From: Scatosoma sp045644545
Lineage (GTDB): Bacteria > Bacillota > Clostridia > Christensenellales > Borkfalkiaceae
Direction: 5' to 3'
Length of the DNA stretch: 24,559 nucleotides
Assembly: GCA_045644545.1 (NCBI GenBank)
Contig: JAZRHC010000008.1
Coordinates: forward strand, 1 to 24,559
A model generated the notes under the pieces. It was not told where the DNA came from and made no database searches. It worked only from the letters and a program-made list of their open reading frames with translations. The translations under genes and the position numbers were made by a program. Below, one piece after another: positions 1 to 6,218 of this stretch (positions are counted from its first letter, which is position 1; each line of letters begins with the position of its first letter).

Positions 1-1
1 T

Positions 2-103
2 GCCCTTGCCAAAGCCCTGCTTAAAGAAGCGGAAGCGGCAAACGGCGAACGCTTACGGTTTTATCAAAAGCTCGTGGAATTTTTCGAGCCGACCAAGAAA
101 TAA
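2..103 (+). CDS. 3' end of an unidentified gene (partial)
   Basis: An open frame enters from the left edge and ends at a TAA at 101-103, leaving only the last 33 residues. The tail is rich in Ala, Lys and Glu and ends in FFEPTKK, so it is probably helical. It is followed within 20 bases by a strong hairpin terminator, which supports it being a real gene end. Too little is present to name a family. Confidence 0.6.
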   Translation, partial: ALAKALLKEAEAANGERLRFYQKLVEFFEPTKK

Positions 104-121
104 GGCTCGCGAAAAAACGCA

Positions 122-147
122 AAAACACCCCCGCGCGGGGGTGTTTT
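122..147. terminator. bidirectional intrinsic terminator
   Basis: A perfect inverted repeat: AAAACACCCCC at 122-132 pairs with GGGGGTGTTTT at 137-147 around a GCGC centre. The A and T runs let it work for the plus-strand gene ending at 103 and for the minus-strand rubredoxin gene ending at 177. Confidence 0.85.
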
Positions 148-176
148 CGCTTATCCTTTCCACTTTTAACGCATTT

Positions 177-338
177 TTAGTTTTGTTGCGTAAAGCTGTC
201 TTTCCCTACGCCGCAGAGCGGGCATACGAAATCCTCGGGTAAATCTTCGAATTTCGTCCCGGGCGCGATCCCGTTTTCAGGCGAGCCCGTTTCCTCGTCG
301 TATTCCCAGCCGCATACGTTGCATATATATTTGCTCAT
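177..338 (-). CDS. rubredoxin
   Basis: A 53-residue protein with the two rubredoxin knuckles: C6-N-V-C9 followed by GWEYD, and C39-P-L-C42 followed by GVGKDSF. These four cysteines bind one iron. Length and spacing are typical of the family. Rubredoxin is a small cytoplasmic one-electron carrier. It starts 14 bases after the flavodiiron protein gene ends, and an AGGAG site lies in that gap, so the two genes are almost certainly co-transcribed. The inferred role is to pass electrons to the flavodiiron protein for O2 or NO reduction. A bidirectional terminator follows the gene. Confidence 0.95.
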   Translation of the reverse strand: MSKYICNVCGWEYDEETGSPENGIAPGTKFEDLPEDFVCPLCGVGKDSFTQQN

Positions 339-352
339 AGTTCGTTTCTCCT

Positions 353-1510
353 TTATTTTTTACAAAGTTCTTGCGCCAGCGCCTCGATCTGCGCCCGACT
401 TTCGTCGTTTAACGCCGACAATATCTTCACCGAATTTTCGGCAAAAGCCAAATTCTTGCAAGGCTCTAATAAGCCCTTCATCACCCTCGCCGCCATCGGC
501 GCCCAGCTCCCGTTCTCAATCAAGCCGACCGTGCGGTTACAGAAATTATGCTCGACCAAATGCCCGATAAAATCGCGCATAAAGGGAAATATCCCGCCGT
601 TATACGTCGTCGTTGCGAGCACGAGCTTGCCGTAGCGGAAGGCGTCCTCGATCGCTTCCGACATATCCGCCCTCGCAAGATCGGCGACGACCACTTTCTC
701 ACAGCCCTTTTCTTTCAATTTTTCCGCGAGCAGCTCCACCGCTTTTTTCGTGTTGCCGTATACGGAAGTATACGCGATCAACACCCCTTCGCTTTCCACG
801 CCGTAGCTCGACCACGTACCGTATAAACCCAAATAATAGCCGAGATTTTCTTTGAGCACGGGTCCGTGCAACGGGCAGATCGCTTGAATTTCGTAGCCCG
901 ATAATTTTTTCAGCAGATTCTGCACCTGTACGCCGTATTTCCCGACGATCCCGAAATAATACCGCCTCGCTTCGCAAGCCCAATCCTCGTCCTCGTCCAG
1001 CGCGCCGAATTTTCCGAACCCGTCGGCGGAAAACAAAATTTTATCCTTTTCGTCGTAGGTGACGATCACTTCGGGCCAATGCACCATCGGCGCGGCGATA
1101 AAAGTGAGCGTGTGCGCACCAAGGCAAAGTTTTTCCCCGTCGCCCACCACGACCTGCCGATCGGCAAAATCCGTACCGAAATAGTTTTTCATCATCACGA
1201 ACGACTTCGACGACGACAAGATTTTCGCTTCGGGGTACGCCTTCGCAAACGCGAGAATATTCGCCGAATGGTCGGGCTCCATATGCTGCACGATCAAATA
1301 ATCGGGTTTTTTGCCGCCGAGCACCTTGTGCAAATTTCCAAGCCATTCTTCTTTGAACGCCGCGTCGACCGTGTCGAGCACGGCGATTTTTTCGTCGAGA
1401 ATCACGTAGGAATTATACGCCATACCGTTCGGCACGGGGTATTGCCCTTCGAACAGATCGATTTTTCGGTCGTTCACGCCGATATAAAAAACGTCTTGCG
1501 TTACTTGCAT
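353..1510 (-). CDS. fprA: FprA-type flavodiiron protein (O2/NO reductase)
   Basis: 385 residues, the normal length for the A-type flavoprotein family. The N-terminal half is a metallo-beta-lactamase-like diiron domain with visible ligands H76-x-E78-x-D80-H81, H144, D163 and H215. The C-terminal third (from about residue 242) is a flavodoxin-like FMN domain with the phosphate loop TSVYGNT at 248-254. The family reduces O2 to water, or NO to N2O, in the cytoplasm of anaerobes, usually taking electrons from rubredoxin, which is encoded directly downstream. The start has a strong AGGGGGAG site just upstream and an extended -10 promoter about 40 bases before the ATG. Confidence 0.95.
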   Translation of the reverse strand: MQVTQDVFYIGVNDRKIDLFEGQYPVPNGMAYNSYVILDEKIAVLDTVDAAFKEEWLGNLHKVLGGKKPDYLIVQHMEPDHSANILAFAKAYPEAKILSSSKSFVMMKNYFGTDFADRQVVVGDGEKLCLGAHTLTFIAAPMVHWPEVIVTYDEKDKILFSADGFGKFGALDEDEDWACEARRYYFGIVGKYGVQVQNLLKKLSGYEIQAICPLHGPVLKENLGYYLGLYGTWSSYGVESEGVLIAYTSVYGNTKKAVELLAEKLKEKGCEKVVVADLARADMSEAIEDAFRYGKLVLATTTYNGGIFPFMRDFIGHLVEHNFCNRTVGLIENGSWAPMAARVMKGLLEPCKNLAFAENSVKILSALNDESRAQIEALAQELCKK

Positions 1511-1547
1511 TTATCTCCCCCTGCTTATAGTTTATTCACTACAATCT

Positions 1548-1556
1548 ATTATACCA
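1548..1556 (-). promoter_or_regulatory. extended -10 promoter for fprA-rubredoxin
   Basis: On the minus strand, TATAAT (1548-1553) is preceded by TGG (1554-1556), the TGn extended -10 motif. No good TTGACA-like hexamer lies 16-18 bases upstream, which fits an extended -10 promoter. The predicted transcript starts near 1541 and leaves a 5' leader of about 30 bases. Confidence 0.65.
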
Positions 1557-1580
1557 CGTTTTTGGGAAAAAGAAAAGTAT

Positions 1581-1641
1581 TTGAGCGAATTTTTTATTTG
1601 CTTTTATAAATCGCATATTATAAAGGCGCGGCGCGTATAAT
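1581..1641 (+). promoter_or_regulatory. promoter region of tspO
   Basis: Two alternatives are visible. TTGAGC (1581-1586) and TATAAA (1605-1610) are 18 bases apart and would give a leader of about 30 bases. A perfect TATAAT at 1636-1641 lies only 6 bases before the ATG and would give a leaderless transcript, but has no recognisable -35. No Shine-Dalgarno sequence is seen directly upstream of the start. Confidence 0.45.
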
Positions 1642-1647
1642 AATCTT

Positions 1648-2109
1648 ATGAAAAAAGCAAAACCTTATGTCTTTTCGATTTTACTCGCTTTAACCGTCGG
1701 CGGCTTATCGGCTTTGGCAACAGCCAACAATATGAATATTTACGATAAGATCAATACGCCGCCATTATCGCCCCCTGGGTGGCTTTTTCCCGTGGTTTGG
1801 ACTATATTATATATCTTAATGGGTATCAGCGCGGCAATAATCTTCACGAGCGATTCTCCTAAAAAAGACGACGCGCTTTTCGTTTATGCCGTCAGCCTCG
1901 TCCTCAATTTTTCGTGGAGCATATTTTTCTTTAATATGCAATCCTTTATCGTTTCTTTTATTATTCTTCTCGCGCTTTGGCTGTCGATTATTATTACGAT
2001 CATTAAGTATTATAAAATCAACAAAACCGCCGCGTGGTTGCAACTTCCTTATCTTCTTTGGGTAACGTTTGCGGGATATCTCAACTTTGCGATCGTGCTT
2101 TTAAATTAG
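1648..2109 (+). CDS. tspO: TspO/MBR family membrane protein
   Basis: 153 residues with about five hydrophobic membrane segments, the family's length and topology. Recognisable family motifs are PPLSPPGWLFPVVWTILY near residue 38, an LNFSWSIFFF segment in the middle, and a WLQLPYLLWVTFAGYLNF motif at the end. TspO proteins bind porphyrins and related ligands in the membrane and are linked to tetrapyrrole and stress responses; the function here is inferred from the family. It is divergent from fprA-rubredoxin, has its own terminator, and is monocistronic. It lacks a clear ribosome binding site. Confidence 0.93.
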   Translation: MKKAKPYVFSILLALTVGGLSALATANNMNIYDKINTPPLSPPGWLFPVVWTILYILMGISAAIIFTSDSPKKDDALFVYAVSLVLNFSWSIFFFNMQSFIVSFIILLALWLSIIITIIKYYKINKTAAWLQLPYLLWVTFAGYLNFAIVLLN

Positions 2110-2132
2110 TTTTATATGAATTAAATACAGCA

Positions 2133-2157
2133 AAAACACCCCGTTTTGGGGTGTTTT
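2133..2157. terminator. bidirectional intrinsic terminator after tspO
   Basis: AAAACACCCC at 2133-2142 pairs with GGGGTGTTTT at 2148-2157 across a 5-base loop, with T-rich sequence on both sides. It serves tspO (plus) and the P-loop gene ending at 2215 (minus). The remaining bases to 2214 hold only a seven-G run and a weak AT inverted repeat. Confidence 0.85.
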
Positions 2158-2214
2158 ATTGATTTTGCAAGATAACTAATTTTGATACGATTTCAAAATG
2201 GGGGGGCGAAAATA

Positions 2215-2640
2215 TTAAAGTTGCAATTTTAACTCTTCAAATAATATCTCGGCTTGTATCAAGTTTATAATATTCTCTTCCTTTTCAACGGAATATTTTC
2301 CATTATTTCTAATTTCAGCTTTTTTGACCCAAATCAAATCCTCTGGATTAAACACAAATTCTTCCAAATACTGCACCGTTTCCCCTTTCGTTCTCGACGG
2401 ACAAATAACAACGTCGCAATCATTCGGCAATTTACCGAAATTGCCCGTCAAAATATCTTTTGTATCGCCACCTGAAATTACACCGACTTTTTTATCTTGA
2501 AAATCAAAAACGGAAATAAAATCATATTCGTCTACGATTTTTGTTTCTTTTGCCCCACGTTTTAATAAAACATCACGCAAAAATTTCATCGTATTTGTTT
2601 TTCCACTATCGTGCTTTCCCCATAATGCAATAATTTTCAT
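2215..2640 (-). CDS. small P-loop NTPase, function unknown
   Basis: 141 residues from the chosen ATG. The N-terminus reads MKIIALWGKHDSGKT, a beta strand running into a Walker A loop (GKHDSGKT, residues 8-15), so it should bind ATP or GTP. I see no clear Walker B, switch or kinase motif, and do not recognise the family. An in-frame start 16 codons earlier is rejected because an AGGAG site sits just before the chosen ATG. That site overlaps the end of the lipoprotein gene (4 bases between stop and start), so translation is probably coupled. Base composition is AT-rich like the lipoprotein gene and unlike the flanking housekeeping genes. Confidence 0.8.
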   Translation of the reverse strand: MKIIALWGKHDSGKTNTMKFLRDVLLKRGAKETKIVDEYDFISVFDFQDKKVGVISGGDTKDILTGNFGKLPNDCDVVICPSRTKGETVQYLEEFVFNPEDLIWVKKAEIRNNGKYSVEKEENIINLIQAEILFEELKLQL

Positions 2641-2644
2641 TTGT

Positions 2645-4423
2645 TTACTCTCCTTTAATTTGATAATGATAATATTCCACGCCGTCAAGCGTTTCTTTGC
2701 CTACATTGTTAAAAAGTACGTTGTAAATGCTCGCCGTTACCGTTATATCCGCCCGAATATATACGTCCGTCGCATAATAAATAATATCCCCTATATACGA
2801 AAGATTCGCAACGTAAGCCGAATGAATAAACATGGTTTTTAAGTTTGTACAACCCGTAAACGTATCCCCTGAAATGGACGTAACGCTGTTAGGTATCACA
2901 ATCTCCGTTAAACTACTGCAATATTTAAACGCATTACTGTCAATCCATGTAACACTTTCAGGTATCACAATCTCCGTTAGACTACTGCAATATTCAAACG
3001 CACCATGTTCAATCCTCGTAACGCCGTTTGGTATGACAATTTCCGTTAAGCTACTGCACCACGCAAACGCCTGAGTTCCAATGCTCGTAACGCCGTTTGG
3101 TATCACAATCTCCGTTAAACTCTCACAGCCCTGAAACGCATGATTACTAATACGTGTAACACTTTCAGGTATCACAATTTCCGTTAAACTAATACAGTCC
3201 TGAAACGCAGAATCACCGATACTTTTGACGGCAACGCCTCTATACGTAGCGGGGATTGTTACGGAAGTACCATTCCCCGTAAAATCAGCCACTTCATAGC
3301 CTTGTAATTCTTCGCTGTATTTATAAGTCAAACATTTTGCCGAATCCTCATAGTGGGCGTATAGCGTATAATTGCCAAGTTCAGTTATGGTTTTTATTTC
3401 ATTTTTTCCTGCTTCGTCCGTCGTCCATTTGACAAAGCTTTGCGTATTCGTGCCTTGGGGAATAGGCAAATGATAGGGTAAGTTATAAATAGAATACTCA
3501 TACATCACGCCGTCGTGCTGCATCTGTCCACCGTTTAAGTTGTATATTATCGTATACCTATTTTCCGTCCATTGCGCGTATGCCGTAATATTTTGCGTGA
3601 CCGTTATGATGTCCCCGCTATTTTTTGTTTCGCCGTTAATTAACCACCCATTAAAGGTATATCCCTCTCTTTCGGGCGTTTTTAATTGAACAGAACCGCC
3701 CTCTTGAATATTAACAGCCACCTCTTTTTGTTCATAGCCGTAATCAAATGTTACTTCGTAAAATTCAATAGCTGGCGTTTGCGTAGAACCGTTTTCATTG
3801 TTATCATCATTATTCCCATTATCATTGTTATCATCATTATTCCCATTATCATTAAAATAGGTGTCCACGTCTTTTATATAGACGTCATAATAGATTTGTC
3901 CGTTTTCTGTTACATACCAGTACGTTTTACTTGTTTGAAACGTAACAATCTCCATAAACGTAATCTCAATAACCCCGTCTTTTATGCGGTAAGTTGCTGA
4001 TTTATCTTTTGTCCTATCCGACGTATTTACATATAATGCAGTTCCGTCGCTTTTGAAAGTATAAAATTCCAGAATGCCTCCATTTCCATAATTATATAAA
4101 GTTGCGTTAAAATATTGATTTCGCTCCGTAATACTACCGCTATCAAATTCAGCGAGAAATTCAAAAGAAAGGACTTGGTAATTGTTGTGGAAAATTAAAT
4201 CAGAGCTGGAACCTTCTATGCGAATCTTGTCATCAATAATCTTATATGTATAGTTTTCTCCGTTTATGTTTACGTATTCTTTTGTTATAATTAATGTATC
4301 CCTTCCGCCCTTATAAGTGCCAAGATAGAGCATATCGTCCCCTTTGCAAGCCGTTAGAGAAAAAATGCTTAACGCAAACATAAAAATAGAAAGTAACCAC
4401 AGCCAAAATTTTTTCTTTTGCAT
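2645..4423 (-). CDS. BspA-like leucine-rich-repeat surface lipoprotein
   Basis: 592 residues. The start is set by a perfect AGGAGG just upstream and by a lipoprotein signal: MQKKK, a hydrophobic stretch, then the lipobox LTAC with Cys26 as the lipidated residue. Order of parts: an N-terminal beta-rich domain (about 27-186), an Asn/Asp linker (about 190-212), two InlB/Flg_new-type beta repeats (about 222-360, with GYTFNGW and ITAYAQW), then five or six 23-residue BspA-type LRRs (about 400-530, consensus SLTEIVIPxxVTxI) and a short C-terminal segment. Such proteins are exported, membrane-anchored and often adhesive; this role is inferred. It is the first gene of a two-gene unit with the P-loop protein. 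A 19-residue in-frame extension upstream is not used here because it lies before the signal peptide. Confidence 0.9.
   Translation of the reverse strand: MQKKKFWLWLLSIFMFALSIFSLTACKGDDMLYLGTYKGGRDTLIITKEYVNINGENYTYKIIDDKIRIEGSSSDLIFHNNYQVLSFEFLAEFDSGSITERNQYFNATLYNYGNGGILEFYTFKSDGTALYVNTSDRTKDKSATYRIKDGVIEITFMEIVTFQTSKTYWYVTENGQIYYDVYIKDVDTYFNDNGNNDDNNDNGNNDDNNENGSTQTPAIEFYEVTFDYGYEQKEVAVNIQEGGSVQLKTPEREGYTFNGWLINGETKNSGDIITVTQNITAYAQWTENRYTIIYNLNGGQMQHDGVMYEYSIYNLPYHLPIPQGTNTQSFVKWTTDEAGKNEIKTITELGNYTLYAHYEDSAKCLTYKYSEELQGYEVADFTGNGTSVTIPATYRGVAVKSIGDSAFQDCISLTEIVIPESVTRISNHAFQGCESLTEIVIPNGVTSIGTQAFAWCSSLTEIVIPNGVTRIEHGAFEYCSSLTEIVIPESVTWIDSNAFKYCSSLTEIVIPNSVTSISGDTFTGCTNLKTMFIHSAYVANLSYIGDIIYYATDVYIRADITVTASIYNVLFNNVGKETLDGVEYYHYQIKGE
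2836..3223 (-). repeat. 69-bp tandem repeats encoding BspA-type LRRs
   Basis: About five and a half units of 69 bp encode 23-residue leucine-rich repeats, residues 401-530 of the lipoprotein. The segment encoding SLTEIVIP is nearly identical from unit to unit at the DNA level, pointing to recent duplication or gene conversion. Such arrays can change length by slippage or recombination. Confidence 0.85.
3801..3853 (-). repeat. 27-bp direct repeat encoding an Asn/Asp linker
   Basis: Two tandem copies of a 27-bp unit beginning TTATCATCATTATTCCC (plus strand) encode the NDDNNDNGN-type linker between the N-terminal domain and the InlB-type repeats of the lipoprotein. The second copy is 26 bases long before the sequence diverges. 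Confidence 0.85.
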
Positions 4424-4656
4424 AAAAGCCTCCTGTAAATAAAAAAGTGCGCCGACCGAAGCCAACGCACAAAAACGCAAACTCCAATCGTCGCCAAACT
4501 AATCTTAATGGAAATAGGGATATACCGCACAATACCTTTAAGTGGAATTTGCATTTTATCAAATTCTACAAAGATATTGTGTGAAAAAAACAGGTAAAAT
4601 ATCCCCTTTAAAAAAGAGAATACCCCTACGATTTTCCATTATTCAATTAGTTTGGC
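4424..4656 (-). other. long 5' leader of the lipoprotein operon
   Basis: The predicted start site near 4656 leaves about 230 bases before the lipoprotein ATG. A 61-codon minus-strand frame (4369-4554) lies partly in it and would encode a short hydrophobic peptide, but it has no ribosome binding site. No known riboswitch is recognised. Confidence 0.35.
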
Positions 4657-4662
4657 ATAATC

Positions 4663-4691
4663 AGTATAGCACTTTTTAAATATAAATGCAA
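4663..4691 (-). promoter_or_regulatory. sigma-A type promoter of the lipoprotein operon
   Basis: Minus strand: TTGCAT (4686-4691), 17-base spacer, TATACT (4663-4668). Predicted transcription start is near 4656. Confidence 0.7.
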
Positions 4692-4744
4692 GTGTTTTTT
4701 ATATTTCGCAGAATTTTAACGATTAAATTGGGTTAGTCGCAACC

Positions 4745-4790
4745 AAAAAAACAGGATTTTGACGAATTTCCCGTTCAAAACCCTGTTTTT
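4745..4790 (-). terminator. intrinsic terminator downstream of the tRNA-Leu region
   Basis: A long near-perfect hairpin: AAAACAGG (4748-4755) with CCTGTTTT (4782-4789), TTTTGA (4757-4762) with TCAAAA (4775-4780), and a further CG/CG pair. On the minus strand it is followed by a run of seven T. No plus-strand gene lies upstream, so it most likely ends minus-strand transcripts coming from tRNA-Leu through the repeat element. Confidence 0.7.
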
Positions 4791-4815
4791 ATTATATTAT
4801 TTGTAAACATTTAAA

Positions 4816-4824
4816 GCGGATGAA
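4816..4824 (-). repeat. third copy of the tRNA-Leu acceptor 3' sequence
   Basis: GCGGATGAA on the plus strand, i.e. TTCATCCGC on the minus strand. It repeats the last bases of the tRNA-Leu acceptor arm in direct orientation about 165 bases beyond the tRNA. It can also pair with the inverted copy at 4933-4949. It may be an old attachment-site remnant or the closing arm of a structured RNA. Confidence 0.5.
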
Positions 4825-4883
4825 TATTTTGGCTACGCCAAAGCTTCCTCGCTCGACAACTCTATTAAACAACAAACAACTCG

Positions 4884-4928
4884 GTTCTCGCTCGTCGCGT
4901 GAACCCATAATAATTTATGTTTTCTTCA
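4884..4928 (-). repeat. tRNA-associated two-hairpin element, copy 1 (Leu)
   Basis: Plus-strand order: GTTC (4884-4887), CGC (4889-4891), loop, GCG (4897-4899), GAAC (4901-4904) form hairpin one. CATAA (4906-4910), loop TAAT, TTATG (4915-4919) form hairpin two, followed by TTTTCTTCA (4920-4928). The same layout is found after tRNA-Ser at 23100-23145, with changed but still pairing stems. The 10 bases TGAACCCATA (4900-4909) are identical to the T-arm region of tRNA-Leu at 5000-5009. It lies downstream of the tRNA on the same strand and before the terminator at 4745-4790, so it may be transcribed with the tRNA. Function unknown. Confidence 0.65.
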
Positions 4929-4932
4929 ATTC

Positions 4933-4993
4933 TTCATCCGCACCAACGCAAAACAGCGCCCCAAAGGGGTGCTGTCGCGTTGGTGCGGATGAA
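4933..4993. repeat. inverted repeat of the tRNA-Leu 3' end
   Basis: The 17 bases at 4977-4993 (tRNA 3' end including CCA plus four flanking bases) are repeated perfectly in inverted orientation at 4933-4949. Nested inside is a second hairpin at 4953-4975. Together they could fold into a stem of more than 25 pairs that includes the acceptor 3' strand and CCA of the tRNA precursor. Confidence 0.85.
4949..4975 (-). terminator. terminator-like hairpin immediately after tRNA-Leu
   Basis: ACAGCGCCCC (4953-4962) pairs with GGGGTGCTGT (4966-4975) over a 3-base loop with one G-T pair. On the minus strand it is followed by TTTTGC, a short T tract. It begins 6 bases after the tRNA CCA end. Confidence 0.65.
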
Positions 4994-5063
4994 GGGATTT
5001 GAACCCATACGGTCGCCCACAGGAACCTGAAACCTGCGCGTCTGCCAGTTTCGCCACATCCGC
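4981..5063 (-). tRNA. tRNA-Leu(CAG)
   Basis: 83 bases including an encoded CCA. The acceptor GCGGATG pairs with CATCCGC, the loop TTCAGGT gives anticodon CAG, a long variable arm GGGCGACC is typical of class II leucine tRNA, and the T loop is TTCAAAT. Two T-T mismatches are visible, one next to the anticodon loop (31-39) and one in the T stem (50-64). The 5' end lies only 7 bases from the inverted-repeat cassette at 5071-5500, so it has no obvious promoter of its own and may depend on read-through. Confidence 0.93.
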
Positions 5064-5070
5064 TTATACT

Positions 5071-5500
5071 AATGCAAAATGCTGAATGCATAATGCATAA
5101 TTATTATTTAATTATTCGCTGTTTTACAAATAGAAATCAGCAATTTCAACAACTCTTGTATATCTCGTTCAAGACTTTCGAATTGACTTTCTGTTAAATA
5201 ACCCGTTTTATACAACAACTGTAACCAATAAAAAGTTTCGTTTGCTTCTTTAAGCGCAATATTCATTTTTGCATAAAAATCGGGCTTTGTCTGTCCTTTT
5301 TCCGCTTCCGAAACGTTTGCGCCGATACTCGTTCCCGACCGCAATAACTGCTTGGAAAGAATATTCTCTTTTTTGGATTTAGATAAATATTTATATAAAT
5401 TGACAATTCGAACGGCAAAATCAAAGCTCTTTTGTTCTATTACATTCTCTGTCATTTTATTTATCCGCCATTCAGCATTCTGCACTTTGCATTATGCATT
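5071..5500. mobile_element. 430-bp inverted-repeat cassette carrying a four-helix-bundle gene
   Basis: Both ends carry runs of the AATGCA/TAATGC motif family. The left end begins AATGCAAAATGC; the right end, read inward on the other strand, begins AATGCATAATGC (11 of 12 match). The single gene inside is the four-helix-bundle protein. The right end overlaps the end of the S51 peptidase gene, and the left end stops 7 bases from tRNA-Leu. No transposase is present and no clear target duplication is visible, so mobility is an inference. Confidence 0.6.
5108..5455 (-). CDS. four-helix bundle protein (23S rRNA intervening-sequence / S23 type)
   Basis: 115 residues from the chosen start. The family pattern is clear: SFDFAVRIVNLYKYL near the N-terminus, LLRSGTSIGANVSEA in the middle, then KMNIALKEANETFYWLQLL and a helical C-terminus. 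Such proteins were first seen encoded in intervening sequences of 23S rRNA genes and form pentameric helical bundles; their job is unknown. Here the gene is not in rRNA but inside an inverted-repeat cassette. The frame is open 10 codons further upstream (MQNAEWRINK), but those codons are the repeat itself. Neither start has a good ribosome binding site. Confidence 0.88.
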   Translation of the reverse strand: MTENVIEQKSFDFAVRIVNLYKYLSKSKKENILSKQLLRSGTSIGANVSEAEKGQTKPDFYAKMNIALKEANETFYWLQLLYKTGYLTESQFESLERDIQELLKLLISICKTANN

Positions 5501-6188
5501 GAAGCCGAGTCTTTTTCAAAACGCCGCTCTGTTTTTCCAACAGCCACGCAGTCCCTCCGCTCGATAAGCTTCCGACTACTTCGCCCTCTTCAATCACGAG
5601 TGCGGAACAGTCCTCTATCCCCCAAGCACGGTCATAATTATAGCACACAATTTTGTCAAAGTCAAGCATTCTTTCGCCATAATGCGGAGAAATTACGCCT
5701 TTTATCCAACTTAATCCCTTGAACATTGCGTATTTCGCGCCGTCCTCCGTTTGCAAGGAATCCGTGTAGATATCCGAAAACCAACAGATCGCGCCCGCCG
5801 ACAGCCCCGCCACGATCACGCCGCGCTCGTACGCCTCTTTAATGAGCTCCAAAAGCCCCGATTTTTTCCACTCTTCCATCATAAACACGGTATCGCCGCC
5901 GCCGACGTAGAGCATATCCGCTTTTTCGAATTTTGCGCGAAGCTTCTCTAAATCTGGTTCTTTAAACACGGTGAGCGCGACGTCCGTTTTGATATCGAAA
6001 ACGCCCGTATACACCTTATGAAAGGTATTATAATAGGGCATAAAGTCGTGGCTTGCCGTGGGGATAAACAGCGCGTTGGCACGCCGTTCCCCTGCGCGCG
6101 CTTTGGCAAGCCCCGCGATATATTCGTCGATTTTAAGCGTGGCGCGTTCGCGAAGCTCCCCGCCGCCGATAGCGATAATCTTACGCAT
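5472..6188 (-). CDS. peptidase S51 family protein (dipeptidase E-like)
   Basis: 238 residues. The N-terminus is MRKIIAIGGGE. A YVGGGDT motif at 94-100 and the nucleophile motif GLSAGA (Ser130) mark family S51; His169 in SPHY is a likely catalytic histidine. The family includes alpha-aspartyl dipeptidase PepE and cyanophycinase, and the exact substrate cannot be told. The last eight residues (CIMQSAEC) and the stop codon are encoded by the right repeat of the 5071-5500 cassette, so the native C-terminus has probably been replaced. It lies 30 bases after rpiB in the long minus-strand gene run. Confidence 0.88.
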   Translation of the reverse strand: MRKIIAIGGGELRERATLKIDEYIAGLAKARAGERRANALFIPTASHDFMPYYNTFHKVYTGVFDIKTDVALTVFKEPDLEKLRAKFEKADMLYVGGGDTVFMMEEWKKSGLLELIKEAYERGVIVAGLSAGAICWFSDIYTDSLQTEDGAKYAMFKGLSWIKGVISPHYGERMLDFDKIVCYNYDRAWGIEDCSALVIEEGEVVGSLSSGGTAWLLEKQSGVLKKTRLQCIMQSAEC

Positions 6189-6218
6189 TTTTCTACCGTG
6201 TTTCCCTTAATAGCAATT

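Noticed and set aside
1604..1623. TTATAA inverted repeat resembling a PerR box upstream of fprA and tspO
   Set aside because: The half-sites are separated by 8 bases, and the central part does not match the PerR consensus. It is better explained as AT-rich promoter DNA.
2200..2206. run of seven G near the 3' end of the P-loop gene
   Set aside because: It lies in a short intergenic gap with no frame to switch and no invertible repeats, so a phase-variation role is unsupported.
4369..4554. 61-codon minus-strand frame in the lipoprotein leader, with a hydrophobic stretch
   Set aside because: No ribosome binding site; it overlaps the lipoprotein start out of frame. It could be a leader peptide but there is no support beyond an open frame.
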